In this document: positions 1 to 8,930 of the stretch, one piece after another
How the letters are laid out: every line of letters begins with the position of its first letter
Numbering within the stretch: position 1 is the first letter of the stretch
DNA from: Eubacteriales bacterium
GTDB lineage: Bacteria; Bacillota_A; Clostridia; Saccharofermentanales; DTU023
Assembly: GCA_030532185.1 (NCBI GenBank)
Contig: JAUNLO010000001.1
Span: 1 to 64,000 of the forward strand
Length of the DNA: 64,000 bases
Direction: 5' to 3'
The notes under the pieces: model-generated
Databases searched by the model: none
The model's input: the letters and a program-made list of their open reading frames with translations, nothing else
Told to the model about the DNA's origin: nothing
Program-made: the position numbers and the translations under genes

Positions 1-2
1 AT

Positions 3-56
3 AACGATATGTCCAGGATCAGCTTAACTAAATGTCCAGGGGAGGAAGAGTTTTGA
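3..56 (+). CDS. Possible 3' end of an upstream gene (partial)
   Basis: Reading frame 3 is open from the window edge to a TGA at 54-56. That stop would overlap the TTG start of the next gene in a TTGA arrangement, typical of translationally coupled genes. Only about 17 codons are visible, so no function can be given. Another frame closes at 25-27 and could be the real end instead. This is a weak call based on geometry alone. Confidence 0.25.
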   Translation, partial: NDMSRISLTKCPGEEEF

Positions 57-2554
57 ATAAAGTCATGAAATTATTGCTGAAACTTTTTTCTTCCTCCAAG
101 TTGGATGTGAAGAAAAACTATCAAGCAGTCCGAGATTTTCAAGATTTTCTCACGCCTTCTCCCAAGCAGCGGGACCCCATAGAGGACTACTATTTGCCAT
201 CTTTGGATCCTCAACGTAGTATCCCGATACGCATTTTTTTCCCTAGTGAGACCTGGCGGCCGGGAGCCATTATCTTTTTCCATGGTGGGGGCTGGGTCAT
301 CGGCAACATCGATACCTACACCCCCATCTGTAGCCATATGGCGGAAGTTATGGGACAGGTGGTGTTTTCCGTGGACTACCGGCTGGCTCCGGAGTACCCC
401 TTTCCTGCAGGTTTAGAAGATTGTCTGACGGCAGCCCACCTCTTAATAGACTATTACTATTCCCGCGAACTCTCAGATGAAGGCTTGGTAACCTTATGTG
501 GTGATTCCGCAGGAGGTAATCTGGCGGCAGTAGTCTCCTTGCTACTGAGAGATGCGGGAATGAGGCCTGCTGACCGGCAGATTCTCTTCTATCCTGCTAC
601 CTATGGCGATTACAGCACTCACAGTCCTTTTGCCTCCCTGCGCACCATGGGTGAGGACTATGGCTTAACCTGTAAGAAAATCCAGGATTACATGGACCTT
701 TACCTGCCTGACCCTTCTAGCCGCAAGCGGCCGGAGGTCTCACCCCTCTTGGCCCACAGTCTGCAAGGACTACCTGCGACCCTGATTTTGACTGCTGAGT
801 ATGATCCTCTGCGTGATGAAGGCGAAAGTTTTGCTCTAGCCCTTCAACAAGCTGGTAATCAGGCGGAGGTCTACCGGGTCCTGGATGCTCCCCACAACTA
901 CTTGGCTTACCCTGATTGGTCCGGGGCTATCGAGGAAAGCTATGCCAGGGTCTTGGCTTTCCTGGGATACCACCGTACCTCGATCAAAGATATAGGGGAG
1001 GATAAGGAGAAAGCAGTATCACGTAAGCTAAGCCAGGAAGAAATACGAGAACGGGAAAGCTGGTTAGAGCAGATTAGTAGGGAAAAGGCCCCCTTGGAGC
1101 AGACTCCGTTTAAGGTGCCTTTACAGAACTTGCGACATCAAAAATTTGCCCAGCAAAAGTCAGGCTTGGATTCGGCCCTGGTGCAAGCCAGTCAGAAACG
1201 AGGCTGGTTGGATTTAGATAATGCCTCGAAGATTTTTCCTGCGGCTATCACAGATACAGATACCAAGGTCTTCCGCTTTACAGCTACCATGCAAGATGAG
1301 GTGGATCCCCTCCTCTTACAGGAGGCACTGGACCAGGCTTACGAGGATTTTCCCCTCTATCATGCGGTCCTACGCCGTGGCTTTTTCTGGTATTACTTCC
1401 AAGATAGCAACCTTACCCCACGGCTTAGACCGGAGGCAGAGGTCCCTATGCGCGGGCTCTATCAACTGGACCGCAAGAACTTACTTTTCCGTGTTATTTA
1501 TTACCATGAACGCATCCATTTGGAGGTCTTTCATGCCCTTTCGGATGGCAACGGGGCAGCGGATTTTTTCCGCCTGCTCCTCACCCATTATGTAAATTTA
1601 CGCTACTTGGCAGACAAGGAGGAGGCGGCAATTCCACCTTTGCTGTCTGCCCAGGCTAAGGAGCAGGCTGTAGCCTTGCAAAGCGAAGATTCCTACAGCC
1701 TGTATTTCGCTAAGCCACAAGATAGGGACAAGCGCAAGCTGTGGCTGGCCAAAAAAAGGGAAATACAGGCAAAAGCTGCTGCCCTCAAAGTCAACTGGCC
1801 CCAAGTTCACCATCTGAAGGGCACTCTAACTCCGGATCATCGTACCCAGATTCTGGAATGTGATATGCCCCTAACACAGATTCTGCACCTGGCTAAAAGT
1901 CAGGGGGTCAGCCTCTCGGTCTACCTCACCGCCTTATTTATTCAATCGATTTATCGGGCTAAAGTGGAGGCGGAGCCAGTTAAGCAAGATGCGCCAAGAG
2001 AGCCTCTAAGTATCACCATCTCGGTACCGGTCAACCTTCGCAGCTTCTTTCCTTCACAATCTTCTCGCAATTTTTTTGCCACGATAACCATTGGTTATGG
2101 TTACGAGGGAACAGAACCTAGCTTTTCCGAGCTTTGCCAAGCCGTTAAAGACCAATATAGCTTACAGGTCACCAAAGATAATCTAGCCGCCAAATTGTAT
2201 AGTTTCTACGAATTTGAAGAGAATCTGGCCTTAAGGCCTATTTTGCGTCCCCTTAAAGACTTGGTACTGAAGCTTTCCGCTAAGCTGGAAGACCGTAAAC
2301 ATACCACTGCCCTGTCCAATATGGGCAAGTTGCGTTTACCGGAGGAAATTTCCCCTTTTATTAAAAAAGTGGCCCTGGCAATCTCGGCCCGCCGTCCCCA
2401 GTTTGTCTGTATAAGTTATGGAGACAACTTTAATCTGAGCTTTTGTTCTCCCTACCGGGAGACCGATATCCAGCGACATTTTTTGCGTTTCTTGCGTAGC
2501 CAAGGAGTAGACATTATGTTGGCTGCCAATAATATAGTGGAGGAACGTTGTTAA
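53..2554 (+). CDS. Two-domain protein: alpha/beta-hydrolase esterase fused to a condensation-type acyltransferase
   Basis: The start is placed at TTG 53 because GGAGG lies at 41-45, seven bases upstream; the ATG at 32 overlaps this ribosome site. The product has 833 residues. Residues about 40-310 form a hormone-sensitive-lipase-type alpha/beta hydrolase: oxyanion motif HGGG near 77, nucleophile elbow GDSAGG near 151, acid in AEYDPLRDEG near 250 and His in APHNY near 281. After a charged linker (about 310-375), residues 385-833 resemble alcohol acetyltransferases and condensation domains, with HALSDG (HxxxDG, catalytic His) near 494. No signal peptide is evident, so it is probably cytoplasmic. 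It may make or break acyl esters of an alcohol or lipid; the substrate is unknown. The next gene begins one base after the stop, so the two are probably an operon. Domain assignments are secure, the biological role is not. Confidence 0.8.
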   Translation: MNKVMKLLLKLFSSSKLDVKKNYQAVRDFQDFLTPSPKQRDPIEDYYLPSLDPQRSIPIRIFFPSETWRPGAIIFFHGGGWVIGNIDTYTPICSHMAEVMGQVVFSVDYRLAPEYPFPAGLEDCLTAAHLLIDYYYSRELSDEGLVTLCGDSAGGNLAAVVSLLLRDAGMRPADRQILFYPATYGDYSTHSPFASLRTMGEDYGLTCKKIQDYMDLYLPDPSSRKRPEVSPLLAHSLQGLPATLILTAEYDPLRDEGESFALALQQAGNQAEVYRVLDAPHNYLAYPDWSGAIEESYARVLAFLGYHRTSIKDIGEDKEKAVSRKLSQEEIRERESWLEQISREKAPLEQTPFKVPLQNLRHQKFAQQKSGLDSALVQASQKRGWLDLDNASKIFPAAITDTDTKVFRFTATMQDEVDPLLLQEALDQAYEDFPLYHAVLRRGFFWYYFQDSNLTPRLRPEAEVPMRGLYQLDRKNLLFRVIYYHERIHLEVFHALSDGNGAADFFRLLLTHYVNLRYLADKEEAAIPPLLSAQAKEQAVALQSEDSYSLYFAKPQDRDKRKLWLAKKREIQAKAAALKVNWPQVHHLKGTLTPDHRTQILECDMPLTQILHLAKSQGVSLSVYLTALFIQSIYRAKVEAEPVKQDAPREPLSITISVPVNLRSFFPSQSSRNFFATITIGYGYEGTEPSFSELCQAVKDQYSLQVTKDNLAAKLYSFYEFEENLALRPILRPLKDLVLKLSAKLEDRKHTTALSNMGKLRLPEEISPFIKKVALAISARRPQFVCISYGDNFNLSFCSPYRETDIQRHFLRFLRSQGVDIMLAANNIVEERC

Positions 2555-2555
2555 G

Positions 2556-3236
2556 ATGGCTTACTGTCCGGAGTGTCACATTGATATTAAGGGCCAGCGG
2601 ATTTATTGCCCCCTCTGCCATGCACCCTTGGAGGACCGTGATGTATCTAGCAGGGGGGAGAATTTAATCCGTGATAGCTACCCTTTGATTCCCCTGCGCT
2701 ATAACCAGCATTTACTTGCTAAGGTGTTCGCAGCTCTTTCCCTGGGTCTCCTCTTATTCCTCTGGCTGCTGAGTCTTAGACGGCCGGACCTAGGTCTAAG
2801 CTGGCTGCATATCGCTTTAGCCCTTCTAGGTTTTTGGTCACTGGCCACGGCGGTAGTAAAAAAACGCCGCAATCTTGCTAAAAGTGTCCTTTATCAGCTG
2901 GCCATCCTGTCCTGCTTTAGCCTGGCTTGGGATTATCTTAGTGCTTGGGAAGGCTGGTCAGTGACCTACGCCATTCCTTTACTATCTGCTTTAGCTCTTG
3001 TGGCCATCCTGGTCAGTATGCTCCTAGTGCGCTACCAGTTGGGGGATTATATTCTTTACCTCTTAGCTACTTCCTTGCTGAGCCTGCTGCCCCTTCTACT
3101 CTTAGCCTTCTTTCAGTTGGAGCCTTGGTGGCCTGCCATTGCCAGCGCTGTAGCTGGTGCTTTGGTTTTCCTGCTCACCCTGGGTCTCCGTTACAAGCTG
3201 ATTATCTTTGAGCTCAAGGTACGTTTTCATATCTAA
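2556..3236 (+). CDS. Zinc-ribbon membrane protein (DUF6320-like)
   Basis: The 226-residue protein begins with a short zinc ribbon (Cys4, Cys7, Cys18, Cys21). After a linker, about six or seven hydrophobic segments follow from residue 53 to the C-terminus, broken by a basic KKRR loop near 102. This layout matches proteins annotated as DUF6320 in Clostridia, which often sit next to an alcohol-acetyltransferase-like gene, as here. GGAGG at 2539-2543 lies inside the preceding gene, so translation is probably coupled. A partnership with the upstream esterase/acyltransferase at the membrane is inferred from position only. Confidence 0.7.
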   Translation: MAYCPECHIDIKGQRIYCPLCHAPLEDRDVSSRGENLIRDSYPLIPLRYNQHLLAKVFAALSLGLLLFLWLLSLRRPDLGLSWLHIALALLGFWSLATAVVKKRRNLAKSVLYQLAILSCFSLAWDYLSAWEGWSVTYAIPLLSALALVAILVSMLLVRYQLGDYILYLLATSLLSLLPLLLLAFFQLEPWWPAIASAVAGALVFLLTLGLRYKLIIFELKVRFHI

Positions 3237-3268
3237 TTTCTGCTAAAATAGGGTCTAGCAAAAGCGAT

Positions 3269-3297
3269 TTGCTTATTTGTAAATTATGGGGTAAACT
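3269..3297 (+). promoter_or_regulatory. Probable sigma-70 promoter for tRNA-Glu
   Basis: TTGCTT (3269-3274) and TAAACT (3292-3297) are separated by 17 bases, and tRNA-Glu starts 12 bases after the -10. The match to consensus is moderate and the position is ideal. Confidence 0.5.
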
Positions 3298-3308
3298 CTA
3301 CTAGTTAT

Positions 3309-3384
3309 GGCCCTATGGTCAAGCGGTTCAAGACGCCGCCCTCTCACGGCGGAATCAGGGGTTCGATTCCCCTTAGGGTCACCA
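3309..3384 (+). tRNA. tRNA-Glu (CTC anticodon)
   Basis: A full cloverleaf is visible. Acceptor GGCCCTA pairs with TAGGGTC. The anticodon stem CCGCC/GGCGG encloses loop CTCTCAC, giving anticodon CTC, which reads GAG. The T arm contains GGTTCGATTCC. A discriminator A and an encoded CCA end the gene. Many bacteria use only the TTC isoacceptor, so a second tRNA-Glu is expected elsewhere in this genome. Confidence 0.95.
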
Positions 3385-3385
3385 G

Positions 3386-3419
3386 ATAAGCTCTGTAGCC
3401 ACTTCGCTACAGAGCTTAT
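3386..3419 (+). terminator. Hairpin ending the tRNA-Glu unit
   Basis: A perfect 14-bp inverted repeat (3386-3399 with 3406-3419) with a 6-base loop CACTTC begins two bases after the CCA end. The sequence after it is only moderately T-rich and has no clean T-run, so it may act as a processing or protective hairpin as well as a terminator. Confidence 0.55.
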
Positions 3420-3450
3420 TGCTTTCTCCCGCTTGCTTTTTCCTCTCGGC

Positions 3451-3479
3451 TTGACAGATGTGCTATCCTGGTTTTAGCA
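3451..3479 (+). promoter_or_regulatory. Probable promoter region of uvrA-clpE
   Basis: A perfect TTGACA lies at 3451-3456. A 17-base spacer puts the -10 at about 3474, inside the left arm of the CIRCE operator, where the match to TATAAT is poor. TGCTATCCT at 3461-3469 is an alternative extended -10. The exact start site is uncertain. Confidence 0.45.
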
Positions 3480-3500
3480 CTCGTAGCTAGAGAGTGCCAC
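3474..3500 (+). promoter_or_regulatory. CIRCE element (HrcA operator)
   Basis: The sequence is TTAGCACTC, nine bases, GAGTGCCAC. Against the CIRCE consensus TTAGCACTC-N9-GAGTGCTAA the left arm matches 9/9 and the right arm 7/9, with exact spacing. CIRCE is bound by the heat-shock repressor HrcA, usually ahead of groESL or hrcA-grpE-dnaK. Here it lies 56 bases upstream of uvrA, directly after a TTGACA box, so HrcA binding would occlude the promoter. Downstream are uvrA and a Clp ATPase, so heat-shock control of this pair is the straightforward reading. Confidence 0.82.
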
Positions 3501-3555
3501 ACTTATTTCGTAATTGTTACCAAGTTATTCACGGCAGTAGGATAAAATATTAGCG

Positions 3556-6435
3556 ATGAAAGATGTCATAAGAATAGTTGGTGCCCGTGAGCACAATTTG
3601 AAAAATTTTAATATAGATATTCCCCGTAACCAGCTGGTGGTGATTACGGGGCTTTCAGGTTCTGGCAAGTCTTCTCTGGCCTTCGACACCATCTATGCGG
3701 AAGGCCAGCGTCGCTATGTGGAGTCACTCTCTTCATATGCCCGGCTCTTTCTCGGTCAGATGCAGAAACCCGATTGTGATTCCTTGGAGGGGCTCTCACC
3801 CACCATTGCCATAGACCAGAAGACGACCAGCCGTAACCCGCGTTCTACGGTGGCTACAGTCACGGAAATCTATGACTATCTCCGCCTGCTCTACGCCCGC
3901 CTGGGCGACGTCCATTGTCCCCAGTGTGGTCGCCTGATCCAACCCCAATCTCTGGACCAGATGCTGCAGAAGATTATGGCCTACCCGGAGGGTAGCCGCT
4001 TAATCATCATGGGGCCTCTAGTGCGGGACCGCAAGGGAGAATACCATAAAGAAATCCAAAAGCTGCGTAAGGATGGCTTCGTAAGAGCCCGCATCGATGG
4101 TGAATTGCTAGAGCTGGATAGCCTACCGGAAGATTTTCGCTTGGCCAAAACCCGTAAGCACGACCTGGATGTGGTAGTTGACCGTTTAGTCTTGCGGCCG
4201 GAGGTGGAGTCCCGCCTGGCTGACTCTTTGGAATTGGCCCTGAGTTTGGGTCAAGGCTTGGCCCAGATCTTAGTGCAGGAAGCCCGGGAAGACGGGTCTG
4301 GCTACGAGGAGAGGGAAGAAGTTTTCTCTATGAACTTTTCCTGCCCCCACTGCAATATTAGCTTGGCAGAGGTTTCCCCCCGCCTCTTCTCCTTCAATAA
4401 CCCCTTGGGGGCCTGCCCCCACTGTTTGGGTTTAGGCCAACTTACAGAAATTGATCCGGATTTGGTGGTACAAAATCCGGCCTTATCCCTGAATGAGGGG
4501 GCCATTAAGGTAATTGGTTGGAATTTTGCCGACCGTAAATCTTGGGGTAGGGCCTTCATTGAGGCCTTGTCATGCGAATATGATTTCTCCTTGGATACAC
4601 CTTGGCAAGACTTGCCCCCGGAAATTCAGGATATTGTCCTCTTCGGCAATGGGGGTAAACGCATGGAAATTGATACCTCCCAGACTCCCTACCAGCGTAA
4701 AAGGCCTTATTTCCGCTCTTGGGTTGGGGTGGTCCCTTCCATGACGGAACGTTTCCGAGAGCGTGGCTCGGAGGATTACCGCGATGAATATGCGCCTTAT
4801 CTAGCCATTAAGGACTGCCCTGTTTGTCAGGGTGCCAGGCTAAAGCCGGAAGTGTTATCCATCAAGATAAAAGATTTGAATATATATGAATTTACGCAAC
4901 TAGCTATACGGGAGGCCCTGAAATTTTTGCAGGGCCTGACCTGGTCAGCCTATCAAGAGAAAATTGCAGCTCCCATCATGCGTGAGCTCACTAACCGTCT
5001 GCAATTCCTGATTGATGTGGGCTTAGACTATCTCACCTTGTCCCGGGCAGCCGGAACTCTTTCAGGCGGCGAAGCCCAGCGTATCCGCTTAGCCACCCAA
5101 ATTGGCTCAGGCCTTACGGGGGTAGTATACGTTTTAGATGAACCCTCTATTGGCCTCCATCAGCGGGATAATCGTAAACTCTTAGCCAGCCTCAAGCGCT
5201 TGCGAGACCAGGGCAATAGTGTCATTGTAGTTGAACACGACGAAGAAACCATCCGCGAAGCGGATACTATTGTCGACATAGGACCGGGTGCCGGTATTCA
5301 TGGTGGCCATTTGGTGGCTCAGGGATCGGTGGAGGACCTCGAGGCAGTTCCGGATTCTGTGACTGGAGCCTATCTGGCGGGTCGTCAATCCATAGCCGTG
5401 CCGGAGAAACGTAGGCAGCCCGGCAAAGAATACCTGCGTTTTTACGGATGTAGAGAGCACAACCTTAAGGACTTGGATATCGCCATCCCCCTCGGGGTCT
5501 TTACCTGCGTAACGGGGGTATCCGGTTCGGGTAAATCCTCTTTGGTCAATGGCATCATTGAAAAGTACCTAAGGTCTAGCCTTAATATGGCGCGGTCCAA
5601 GCAGGGAAACTTTAGTAAGGTCGAAGGGGTAGAGCATCTGGACAAGGTAATTTCTATTGACCAGTCTCCTATTGGCAGGACTCCCCGCTCTAACCCCGCC
5701 ACCTATACCGGGGTCTTTGATGACATCCGCAAGCTATTTGCTGCTACACCTACTGCTAGGGCCCGGGGTTATGCCGCAGGACGCTTTTCCTTCAATGTGA
5801 AGGGGGGCCGTTGCGAATCCTGCAAGGGCGATGGGGTAGAAAAGATTGAAATGCACTTTTTGCCGGATGTTTATGTAAAATGTGAGGTTTGTCAGGGTAA
5901 ACGCTATAACCGAGAAACCCTGGAAATTAAGTATAAAGATAAGACTATAGCCGATATTTTGGAAATGACAGTAGGGGAAGCCCTCATCTTTTTCCAGAAT
6001 ATACCCAGCATAAAACGGAAGCTGCAAACTTTAGTGGATGTGGGCTTGTCCTACATTCAATTAGGACAAAATTCCACGACTCTCTCCGGAGGGGAGGCCC
6101 AGCGCATTAAGCTAGCTACGGAACTGGCCAAGAGAGCCACGGGGCGCACTTGTTATATCCTAGATGAGCCTACCACAGGCTTGCATGCTGCTGATGTCCA
6201 CCTCTTAGTTGATATCCTGCAGCGACTGACCGAGCAGGGTAATACGGTTTTGGTTATTGAACATAATTTGGACGTAATTAAAAATGCGGATTATATCATT
6301 GATTTAGGTCCCGAAGGCGGGGAAGCTGGTGGCCAGCTAGTGGCGAGCGGCAGCCCGGAAGAAGTAGCCCAAGCAGAAAATTCTTATACGGGACAATATC
6401 TTAAGGAAGTGTTACTGCCCTTAGTAAGCAGATAA
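3556..6435 (+). CDS. uvrA: Excinuclease ABC subunit A
   Basis: UvrA is the damage-recognition ATPase of nucleotide excision repair and loads UvrB. The 959-residue protein has the family length and two ABC modules. The N-terminal Walker A is GLSGSGKSS near residue 31 and the C-terminal one is GVSGSGKSS near 655; both LSGGEAQRI signatures are present. A CPHC...CPHC zinc module lies in the first half, and a second, CESC...CEVC, lies in the C-terminal half. The Shine-Dalgarno is weak (AGGAT about 14 bases upstream), but the first residues fit the family start and no better start is seen. The Clp ATPase begins 12 bases after the stop, so they are probably one transcript. The CIRCE site upstream is unusual for uvrA; no LexA-type operator was seen. 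Confidence 0.97.
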   Translation: MKDVIRIVGAREHNLKNFNIDIPRNQLVVITGLSGSGKSSLAFDTIYAEGQRRYVESLSSYARLFLGQMQKPDCDSLEGLSPTIAIDQKTTSRNPRSTVATVTEIYDYLRLLYARLGDVHCPQCGRLIQPQSLDQMLQKIMAYPEGSRLIIMGPLVRDRKGEYHKEIQKLRKDGFVRARIDGELLELDSLPEDFRLAKTRKHDLDVVVDRLVLRPEVESRLADSLELALSLGQGLAQILVQEAREDGSGYEEREEVFSMNFSCPHCNISLAEVSPRLFSFNNPLGACPHCLGLGQLTEIDPDLVVQNPALSLNEGAIKVIGWNFADRKSWGRAFIEALSCEYDFSLDTPWQDLPPEIQDIVLFGNGGKRMEIDTSQTPYQRKRPYFRSWVGVVPSMTERFRERGSEDYRDEYAPYLAIKDCPVCQGARLKPEVLSIKIKDLNIYEFTQLAIREALKFLQGLTWSAYQEKIAAPIMRELTNRLQFLIDVGLDYLTLSRAAGTLSGGEAQRIRLATQIGSGLTGVVYVLDEPSIGLHQRDNRKLLASLKRLRDQGNSVIVVEHDEETIREADTIVDIGPGAGIHGGHLVAQGSVEDLEAVPDSVTGAYLAGRQSIAVPEKRRQPGKEYLRFYGCREHNLKDLDIAIPLGVFTCVTGVSGSGKSSLVNGIIEKYLRSSLNMARSKQGNFSKVEGVEHLDKVISIDQSPIGRTPRSNPATYTGVFDDIRKLFAATPTARARGYAAGRFSFNVKGGRCESCKGDGVEKIEMHFLPDVYVKCEVCQGKRYNRETLEIKYKDKTIADILEMTVGEALIFFQNIPSIKRKLQTLVDVGLSYIQLGQNSTTLSGGEAQRIKLATELAKRATGRTCYILDEPTTGLHAADVHLLVDILQRLTEQGNTVLVIEHNLDVIKNADYIIDLGPEGGEAGGQLVASGSPEEVAQAENSYTGQYLKEVLLPLVSR

Positions 6436-6447
6436 AGGAAGAGAACT

Positions 6448-8841
6448 ATGCCTAAATGTCAAATTTGTAAAGTAAATGAAGCGGTGATTATCCTCACGCG
6501 TATTGAGGGTGAGAAGCGCATTAGTGAAGGTATTTGTTTAGAATGCGCCCTTAAAAAGAATATTGGAGGCCTGGAAGAAGCCTTTGCCAGGTCCGGTATT
6601 ACCCGGGAGAATGTGGGCGAGATTCAAAGCCGTATCAATGAGATGATTGACCAAATGGGGGGAGATCAGGCGAATTTCCTGCTCAAATCCCTGATGGATT
6701 CTAATTTCAATATAAATGATGCCTTGGATGGCTTGAAAAATCTAACCACTTCCCTGACGGGAGATGGCGAGGAGGGCTTGACCAATTCCATGACGGCCAT
6801 GGGTGAGTTGATGAACGCACCTACGGCCCGGGAGGATAAAGAGTCCAGATCCCCTGCCACTGACCAGCTTCATCCAGGCCGGCGGTCTAAAGAGCGGGAG
6901 CCCAAAAAGAAATTTTTGAACCAATTCGGTACTAACCTTACTCTGGAAGCCCAGCAAGGTCGTATCGATAAGATTATCGGGCGGCAGAAGGAATTAGATA
7001 GAGTAGTCCAAATTCTTAACCGCCGTACCAAAAATAACCCGGTGCTCCTGGGTGAACCCGGGGTGGGTAAAACCGCTATTGCCCAGGGTTTGGCCCTGCG
7101 CATTGCTGAGGGTCAGGTTCCGGCCAAACTTCTGGATAAAGAGGTCTACCAGCTGGATATGACGGCCATGGTAGCTGGCACCCAATTTAGGGGGCAGTTT
7201 GAGAACCGCATGAAGGGGGTTGTGGAAGAAGCCAAACGTTCCGGCAACGTTATTTTGGTAATTGACGAGCTCCATAATATCATGGGGGCAGGCGATGCCG
7301 AAGGTTCCATGAACGCTGCCAATATCCTCAAGCCAGCCCTGGCCCAGGGTGATATTTCGGTCATTGGGGCTACTACCCTGGACGAATACCGACGTTTTAT
7401 CGAAAAGGACTCTGCTTTAGAGCGGCGTTTCCAAAAGGTCATCGTGGATGAACCCTCAACGGAAGATGCCCTGGAAATTCTCAAGGGCATTAAGGGCTAC
7501 TATGAGGACCACCACCAGGTACACTATTCCGATGAGACTTTAGCCAGCGCTGTTCGCCTGTCTGCTCGCTATATTCAAGACCGTTTCCTGCCGGATAAGG
7601 CTATTGACCTCTTAGATGAGGCGGGCTCCAGGGTTAACCTGGATAATCAGGATTTAATCACTATACAAAAAGAAGGTGATCGCCTGGCAGAAATTAAGGA
7701 AGAACTGGATGAACTCAATGACCAGCTGCGTGATAAGTTGGCCGAGGAAGACAGGCTTAAGGTCTTCGAACAACAGGCCAACCTGCGTTCGGAAGAAATG
7801 CGCTTAAGCACGGAATTAGAAAAATTGCAGGCAGGCCTTAAACCCGTGGAGATCAGTCAGGAGGATATCGCCTCGGTGGTAGAAATGTGGACGGGTATTC
7901 CAGTGAAAGCTATTACAGAAAGTGAAGGAGATAAGCTCTTACGTCTGGAACAGCGCCTTCATAAACGGGTTATTGGCCAGGAGGCGGCGGTTACGGCCTT
8001 GTCCAAGGCCATCCGCCGCAAGCGGGCGGGCTTTGGTAAAAAGGACAAACCTGCCTCCTTCCTCTTCGTAGGACCTACGGGGGTGGGTAAAACTGAATTA
8101 GCCAAGGCCTTGGCTGAGGTTCTCTTTGAGGATGAAAGTGCCCTCGTGCGTCTGGATATGTCGGAATTTATGGAGGCGCATACGGTCTCCAAACTCATAG
8201 GCTCGCCTCCGGGCTACGTGGGTTACGACGATGGGGGGCAGTTAACGGAGAAGATTAGACGACATCCTTATTCCGTCATCCTTTTGGATGAAATAGAAAA
8301 AGCCCATGCCGACGTCTACAATATGCTCTTGCAGATTTTAGATGATGGCCGTCTGACCGACAGCCATGGCCGGGTGGTCAACTTCGCCAACACGGTGATC
8401 ATCATGACCTCCAATGCCGGAACTAGCCTGAAAGGACAAGGTCTGGGCTTTGGACAAAATAACGATGTATCTATGAAGGCACGTGTGGATAGTGTACTTA
8501 AGGACATTTTCCGCCCTGAGTTCCTTAACCGGATTGATGATATCGTGATTTTTGAATCTCTGAGCAAGCAAGACCTCCGCCAGATTGTCAGCCTCATGTT
8601 GAAAGAAGTGGAGAATTCCATTCAATTGGCGGGTTACCAGTTAGAAGTCACCCCGGCTGCGAAAGATGCCTTGTCGGAACAGGGCTATGATCCTAAATTT
8701 GGAGCTAGACCCTTGCGTAAGACCATTCAAAAGCAGATTGAAGACCACTTATCTGATCTTTTATTGCAAGGTAAATTGGATAACAAAAACGGAGTTAAGG
8801 TGGGTTACCGCCAAGACGACTTTTATTTCGACATTAACTAA
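6448..8841 (+). CDS. clpE: ClpE-type AAA+ protease ATPase with N-terminal zinc finger
   Basis: This Hsp100 unfoldase would feed substrates to the ClpP peptidase. The 797-residue protein starts with a small zinc finger (Cys4, Cys7, Cys30, Cys33), characteristic of ClpE, and lacks the paired Clp-N repeats of ClpC. A polar linker (about 120-150) precedes two AAA+ modules with Walker A motifs GEPGVGKT near 202 and GPTGVGKT near 542. Between them is a UVR-like coiled coil (about 405-465). The loop GLGF near 666 fits the ClpP-docking tripeptide. It follows uvrA by 12 bases and ends at a strong terminator. Shared control through the CIRCE element is inferred; ClpE in other Bacillota is a heat-shock protein, often under CtsR. 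ClpC is the alternative name, but the zinc finger favours ClpE. Confidence 0.88.
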   Translation: MPKCQICKVNEAVIILTRIEGEKRISEGICLECALKKNIGGLEEAFARSGITRENVGEIQSRINEMIDQMGGDQANFLLKSLMDSNFNINDALDGLKNLTTSLTGDGEEGLTNSMTAMGELMNAPTAREDKESRSPATDQLHPGRRSKEREPKKKFLNQFGTNLTLEAQQGRIDKIIGRQKELDRVVQILNRRTKNNPVLLGEPGVGKTAIAQGLALRIAEGQVPAKLLDKEVYQLDMTAMVAGTQFRGQFENRMKGVVEEAKRSGNVILVIDELHNIMGAGDAEGSMNAANILKPALAQGDISVIGATTLDEYRRFIEKDSALERRFQKVIVDEPSTEDALEILKGIKGYYEDHHQVHYSDETLASAVRLSARYIQDRFLPDKAIDLLDEAGSRVNLDNQDLITIQKEGDRLAEIKEELDELNDQLRDKLAEEDRLKVFEQQANLRSEEMRLSTELEKLQAGLKPVEISQEDIASVVEMWTGIPVKAITESEGDKLLRLEQRLHKRVIGQEAAVTALSKAIRRKRAGFGKKDKPASFLFVGPTGVGKTELAKALAEVLFEDESALVRLDMSEFMEAHTVSKLIGSPPGYVGYDDGGQLTEKIRRHPYSVILLDEIEKAHADVYNMLLQILDDGRLTDSHGRVVNFANTVIIMTSNAGTSLKGQGLGFGQNNDVSMKARVDSVLKDIFRPEFLNRIDDIVIFESLSKQDLRQIVSLMLKEVENSIQLAGYQLEVTPAAKDALSEQGYDPKFGARPLRKTIQKQIEDHLSDLLLQGKLDNKNGVKVGYRQDDFYFDIN

Positions 8842-8865
8842 ACTTAGCCTGCCTAAGTTATACTA

Positions 8866-8890
8866 AGAGGGCCTCGGCCCTCTTTTTTTT
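8866..8890 (+). terminator. Rho-independent terminator after clpE
   Basis: AGAGGGCC (8866-8873) pairs with GGCCCTCT (8876-8883), followed directly by a T-run to 8890. It separates the uvrA-clpE unit from pgi. Confidence 0.93.
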
Positions 8891-8930
8891 AGGGCTGAGT
8901 AGGGTCTGACACAGAAAGGTAAAATGGATA

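Noticed and set aside
3480..3556. LexA operator for uvrA
   Set aside because: No GAAC-N4-GTTC type site is present; only the CIRCE element stands out.
7959..8625. Several minus-strand open frames opposite clpE
   Set aside because: They are mirror frames of a well-conserved gene and have no features of their own.
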